Below, piece by piece: positions 43,560-45,262 of a stretch of 45,262 nt of DNA. The position numbers and the translations under genes are program-made. The notes below the pieces were generated by a model. It saw only the letters and a list, made by a program, of their open reading frames with translations, was not told the DNA's origin and did no database searches. The stretch spans positions 1 through 45,262 of the forward strand of contig QKFK01000194.1 of the NCBI GenBank assembly GCA_003252195.1, read 5' to 3'. Numbering within the stretch: the stretch's first letter is position 1; each line of letters opens with the position of its first letter. Source of the DNA: Rhodospirillales bacterium. GTDB lineage: Bacteria; Pseudomonadota; Alphaproteobacteria; QKFK01; SZUA-500.

Positions 43560-44585
43560 TTAGCAACTACCATAAGAGCAACTAGCTGAATATGAGGCGT
43601 TCGAATAACAAGTACATGATTTATAGCTTGAGTTATATGAACATGTTGAAGCTGTATATCCAGTATCACAAGATGTTTCTGTGTATCCTGCTTCACTACA
43701 TTGCTGAGCCGTATCAGTATGACATGCTACTGCAGTGCATTTTAAATATGCGCTGTTATATGGGCATATGCCTGCTAAGCTGTATCCAGATGAGCAATAT
43801 CCTTGAAGGTCTTCAGGTGGCTCGTAATCATATCCAGCGAGAATACATTGTTGGGCCGTATCTGTGTGGCAATCTGTGTGGCAAGTAGCTGCTTCTGAGT
43901 AACATGAGTCACACATATAATAGCTTGAACTGTATGCGCAAACAGAGCCTAAGCTATAGCCTGTTGGGCAATCATTGGATGATGTTGCTGTATATCCACT
44001 TGCTGTGCACACAGTAGCGGCTGACGCACATGACACGTATGAACTATTATAAGGGCATATTGAGCCTAAGCTATACCCACTTGAACCCGTTGGGCAATCA
44101 TTAGATGTTAGTGCTGTATATCCAGCATCAGTGCATTGTTGTATAGTGTCTGTGTGGCAGTTTGAGTAGCAAGTACATTTTTTATATGTCGAATTATAAG
44201 AGCAACTTGCTGTTGTGTAACCTGTAGCACAAGATGTTGCTGTATATCCAGCGTCAGCACATTGTTGAACTGTGTCAGTGTGGCATGTATCTACGAACGC
44301 GTGGCAATTGCTATAGCAATTTTCAAGAGTTGCGCCTGATGTGTCGCCTGAACTATCCGTTTTTGTGCCGATCATTCCACCTAAATATTGTAGCCTTGCT
44401 GTTTGGCGGCCAGTGATGGATTTGTCTGGGGTAAGTGAGCTTTTGTAATTAAGAGGAGAATCATTATCTTTAGCAGGGATGTCTAGTTTTATTAGTTCTG
44501 CTTCGCTTGAACTTCCGGATAAAACTATACCACCAGCAATGCATAGTAGAGATAGAGGGTACATTTTAGTGTGTTCTTTTGCCAT
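43560..44585 (-). CDS. Exported cysteine-rich tandem-repeat protein
   Basis: 341 residues from ATG 44585 with GGAGAGAT just upstream. An N-terminal hydrophobic signal (YPLSLLCIAGGIVLSGSSSEA) and a linker (about 30-85) are followed by about 250 residues of cysteine-rich repeats. The unit is roughly CHTDTxQQCxxAGYTxTSC followed by xTGYTxxxCSYNSxYKxC. CHTDT[V/I/A]QQC appears four times, and a variant DCPTGYSLGSxCxYxSxY recurs two or three times. The composition (Cys, Tyr, Ser, Thr) suggests a disulphide-bonded surface or secreted protein. No enzymatic motif. Similar repeat proteins occur in gut-associated bacteria, but I know no function. Confidence 0.75.
   Translation of the reverse strand: MAKEHTKMYPLSLLCIAGGIVLSGSSSEAELIKLDIPAKDNDSPLNYKSSLTPDKSITGRQTARLQYLGGMIGTKTDSSGDTSGATLENCYSNCHAFVDTCHTDTVQQCADAGYTATSCATGYTTASCSYNSTYKKCTCYSNCHTDTIQQCTDAGYTALTSNDCPTGSSGYSLGSICPYNSSYVSCASAATVCTASGYTATSSNDCPTGYSLGSVCAYSSSYYMCDSCYSEAATCHTDCHTDTAQQCILAGYDYEPPEDLQGYCSSGYSLAGICPYNSAYLKCTAVACHTDTAQQCSEAGYTETSCDTGYTASTCSYNSSYKSCTCYSNASYSASCSYGSC
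43615..44310. repeat. Tandem coding repeats of the cysteine-rich protein
   Basis: On the plus strand the segment CATTG[C/T]TG..GT[A/G]TC.GT.TG.CA recurs near 43699, 43846, 44133 and 44261. These correspond to the four CHTDTxQQC modules. The copies are imperfect and unevenly spaced, so they are protein repeats and not a CRISPR array. Confidence 0.75.
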
Positions 44586-45087
44586 GGTATCTCTCCTATA
44601 TCTATAACAGTAACAAAATATATTAATGAGCTGTTTGCTTGAATTTAATGCACAAAAATATAACTGTATTTATATGTCACACTGCTTAACCTATGCTAAA
44701 GTATATATAGGTTAAATTAAACTTATAATCATTATAACCTGAAACCTACATTAAAATCAACTAGAAGCACACGCAAATGTGTTAAGTTGTTTGGATATAT
44801 TGTATTATTTTGTATCGTTTTGTTTAATTTTATAACTATTTAGATCAATTGCTTGATATTGTTACTGCAATAATTAATAAATTTAGAGGATTAAAACACA
44901 TTTGCTGTATTTGTTGTGTTGTATGATTTAGATAAAACGAATCAATTGATTATTTGAATATAATACTGATTAATCAATATAGTATTGTTTTAATTATCTG
45001 TGCCTTATTGTTATTAGGCATATAAATTTAAAGCGTTGAGGTTTGTTGATTGGATATTATTATCTACATTACTAATTGAACTTTGTA
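44586..45087. other. AT-rich intergenic region with dyad elements
   Basis: About 500 bases without a credible gene. It holds GCAAATGTGTT (44773-44783) and its exact inverse AACACATTTGC (44895-44905). A cluster of dyads follows at 44940-44986: palindrome AATCAATTGATT, palindrome TGATTAATCA (44967-44976), and AATACT/AGTATT (44962-44967 with 44981-44986). A small hairpin TGCCT/AGGCA is at 45001-45020. It is the upstream region of the cysteine-rich protein and nucleotidyltransferase array, so regulatory sites are plausible. Confidence 0.55.
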
Positions 45088-45262
45088 TCACTTAGAATCA
45101 ATAAGTTTCATTATTTGTGCTGTTTTGTTTTTGCCATCAACTTTAGAACATTTTTTTATCATGGCTTCTACGCCATATTTGTCATCAATAACTGATTGAC
45201 GCTTGTCCATTTCTTTCTCAAAGCTTTTGGTTATTCTTGTAGTGCTAACTTGGAATTTGTTC
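45088..45262 (-). CDS. C-terminal fragment of an unrecognised protein (cut by window edge)
   Basis: The reverse strand is open from the right edge to a TGA at 45090-45088, giving 57 residues beginning NKFQVSTTRITKSFEKEMDK and ending MKLIDSK. The fragment is charged and helical, with one cysteine. The start lies outside the window and no family is recognised. Being the only long open frame here and of neighbour-like composition, it is probably a real gene on the same strand as the array. Confidence 0.5.
   Translation of the reverse strand, partial: NKFQVSTTRITKSFEKEMDKRQSVIDDKYGVEAMIKKCSKVDGKNKTAQIMKLIDSK

Noticed and set aside
42751..43566. Longer start at TTG 43566 for nucleotidyltransferase copy 4
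   Set aside because: It would overlap the upstream stop codon, and the extra 12 residues align with nothing in the paralogues; ATG 43530 matches their start.
43615..44310. Repeated DNA segments suggestive of a CRISPR array
   Set aside because: The repeats are imperfect, unevenly spaced, in phase with the reading frame and encode CHTDTxQQC modules, with no cas genes near; they are protein repeats.

Overview
The window is AT-rich chromosomal DNA from an alphaproteobacterium. The evidence is gene order as well as gene content. There is a run rpsB-tsf-pyrH-frr-uppS-cdsA-dxr-rseP-bamA-ompH-lpxD-fabZ-lpxA-(2-hydroxyacid dehydrogenase)-lpxI-lpxB, with LpxI rather than LpxH. On the other strand lies tpiA-secG-pyrG-kdsA-eno-ftsB, also an alphaproteobacterial order. 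Together with low GC, many lineage-specific small genes and a cysteine-rich repeat exoprotein, this resembles uncultured host-associated (gut-type) alphaproteobacteria. The genus cannot be given from sequence alone.

Layout. 1-3.7 kb: the start of a FadL-type porin gene, a DMT-like 10-TM membrane protein, and a GH13-family alpha-glucan/trehalose-type enzyme. 4.1-5.1 kb: rplM-rpsI behind a near-consensus promoter. 5.4-10.2 kb: a coiled-coil membrane protein, a nitronate-monooxygenase-like flavoprotein and a GNAT-HDAC fusion. 10.4-12.3 kb: an unrecognised four-gene operon driven by a TTGACA/TATAAT promoter with a palindrome at its predicted start site. 12.4-14.2 kb: tRNA-Glu, an N-formylglutamate amidohydrolase behind a small GNAT-like gene, and a small hypothetical gene. 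14.2-16.2 kb: parE, probably made from a leaderless mRNA. 16.3-31.8 kb: the translation / isoprenoid / outer-membrane / lipid A cluster, preceded by a strongly structured rpsB leader RNA. 32.0-38.0 kb: the tpiA-to-ftsB cluster on the minus strand. 38.2-40.1 kb: a PpiD-like periplasmic chaperone.

40.4-45.3 kb is the accessory and most unusual part. A secreted cysteine-rich repeat protein is followed on the same strand by four tandem, diverged paralogues of a nucleotidyltransferase-fold protein. In all four the GG/GS motif, the DxD pair and a third acidic residue are visible. I do not recognise this combination as a described system, and it is the best candidate for something new here.

How the genes work together: the plus-strand cluster couples translation (S2, EF-Ts, RRF) and UMP kinase with undecaprenyl-PP, CDP-DAG and MEP-pathway isoprenoid synthesis, outer-membrane protein assembly (RseP, BamA, OmpH) and lipid A synthesis (LpxD, A, I, B). 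The minus-strand cluster adds Kdo precursor (KdsA), CTP (PyrG), glycolysis (TpiA, Eno), secretion (SecG) and division (FtsB). PpiD serves periplasmic folding.
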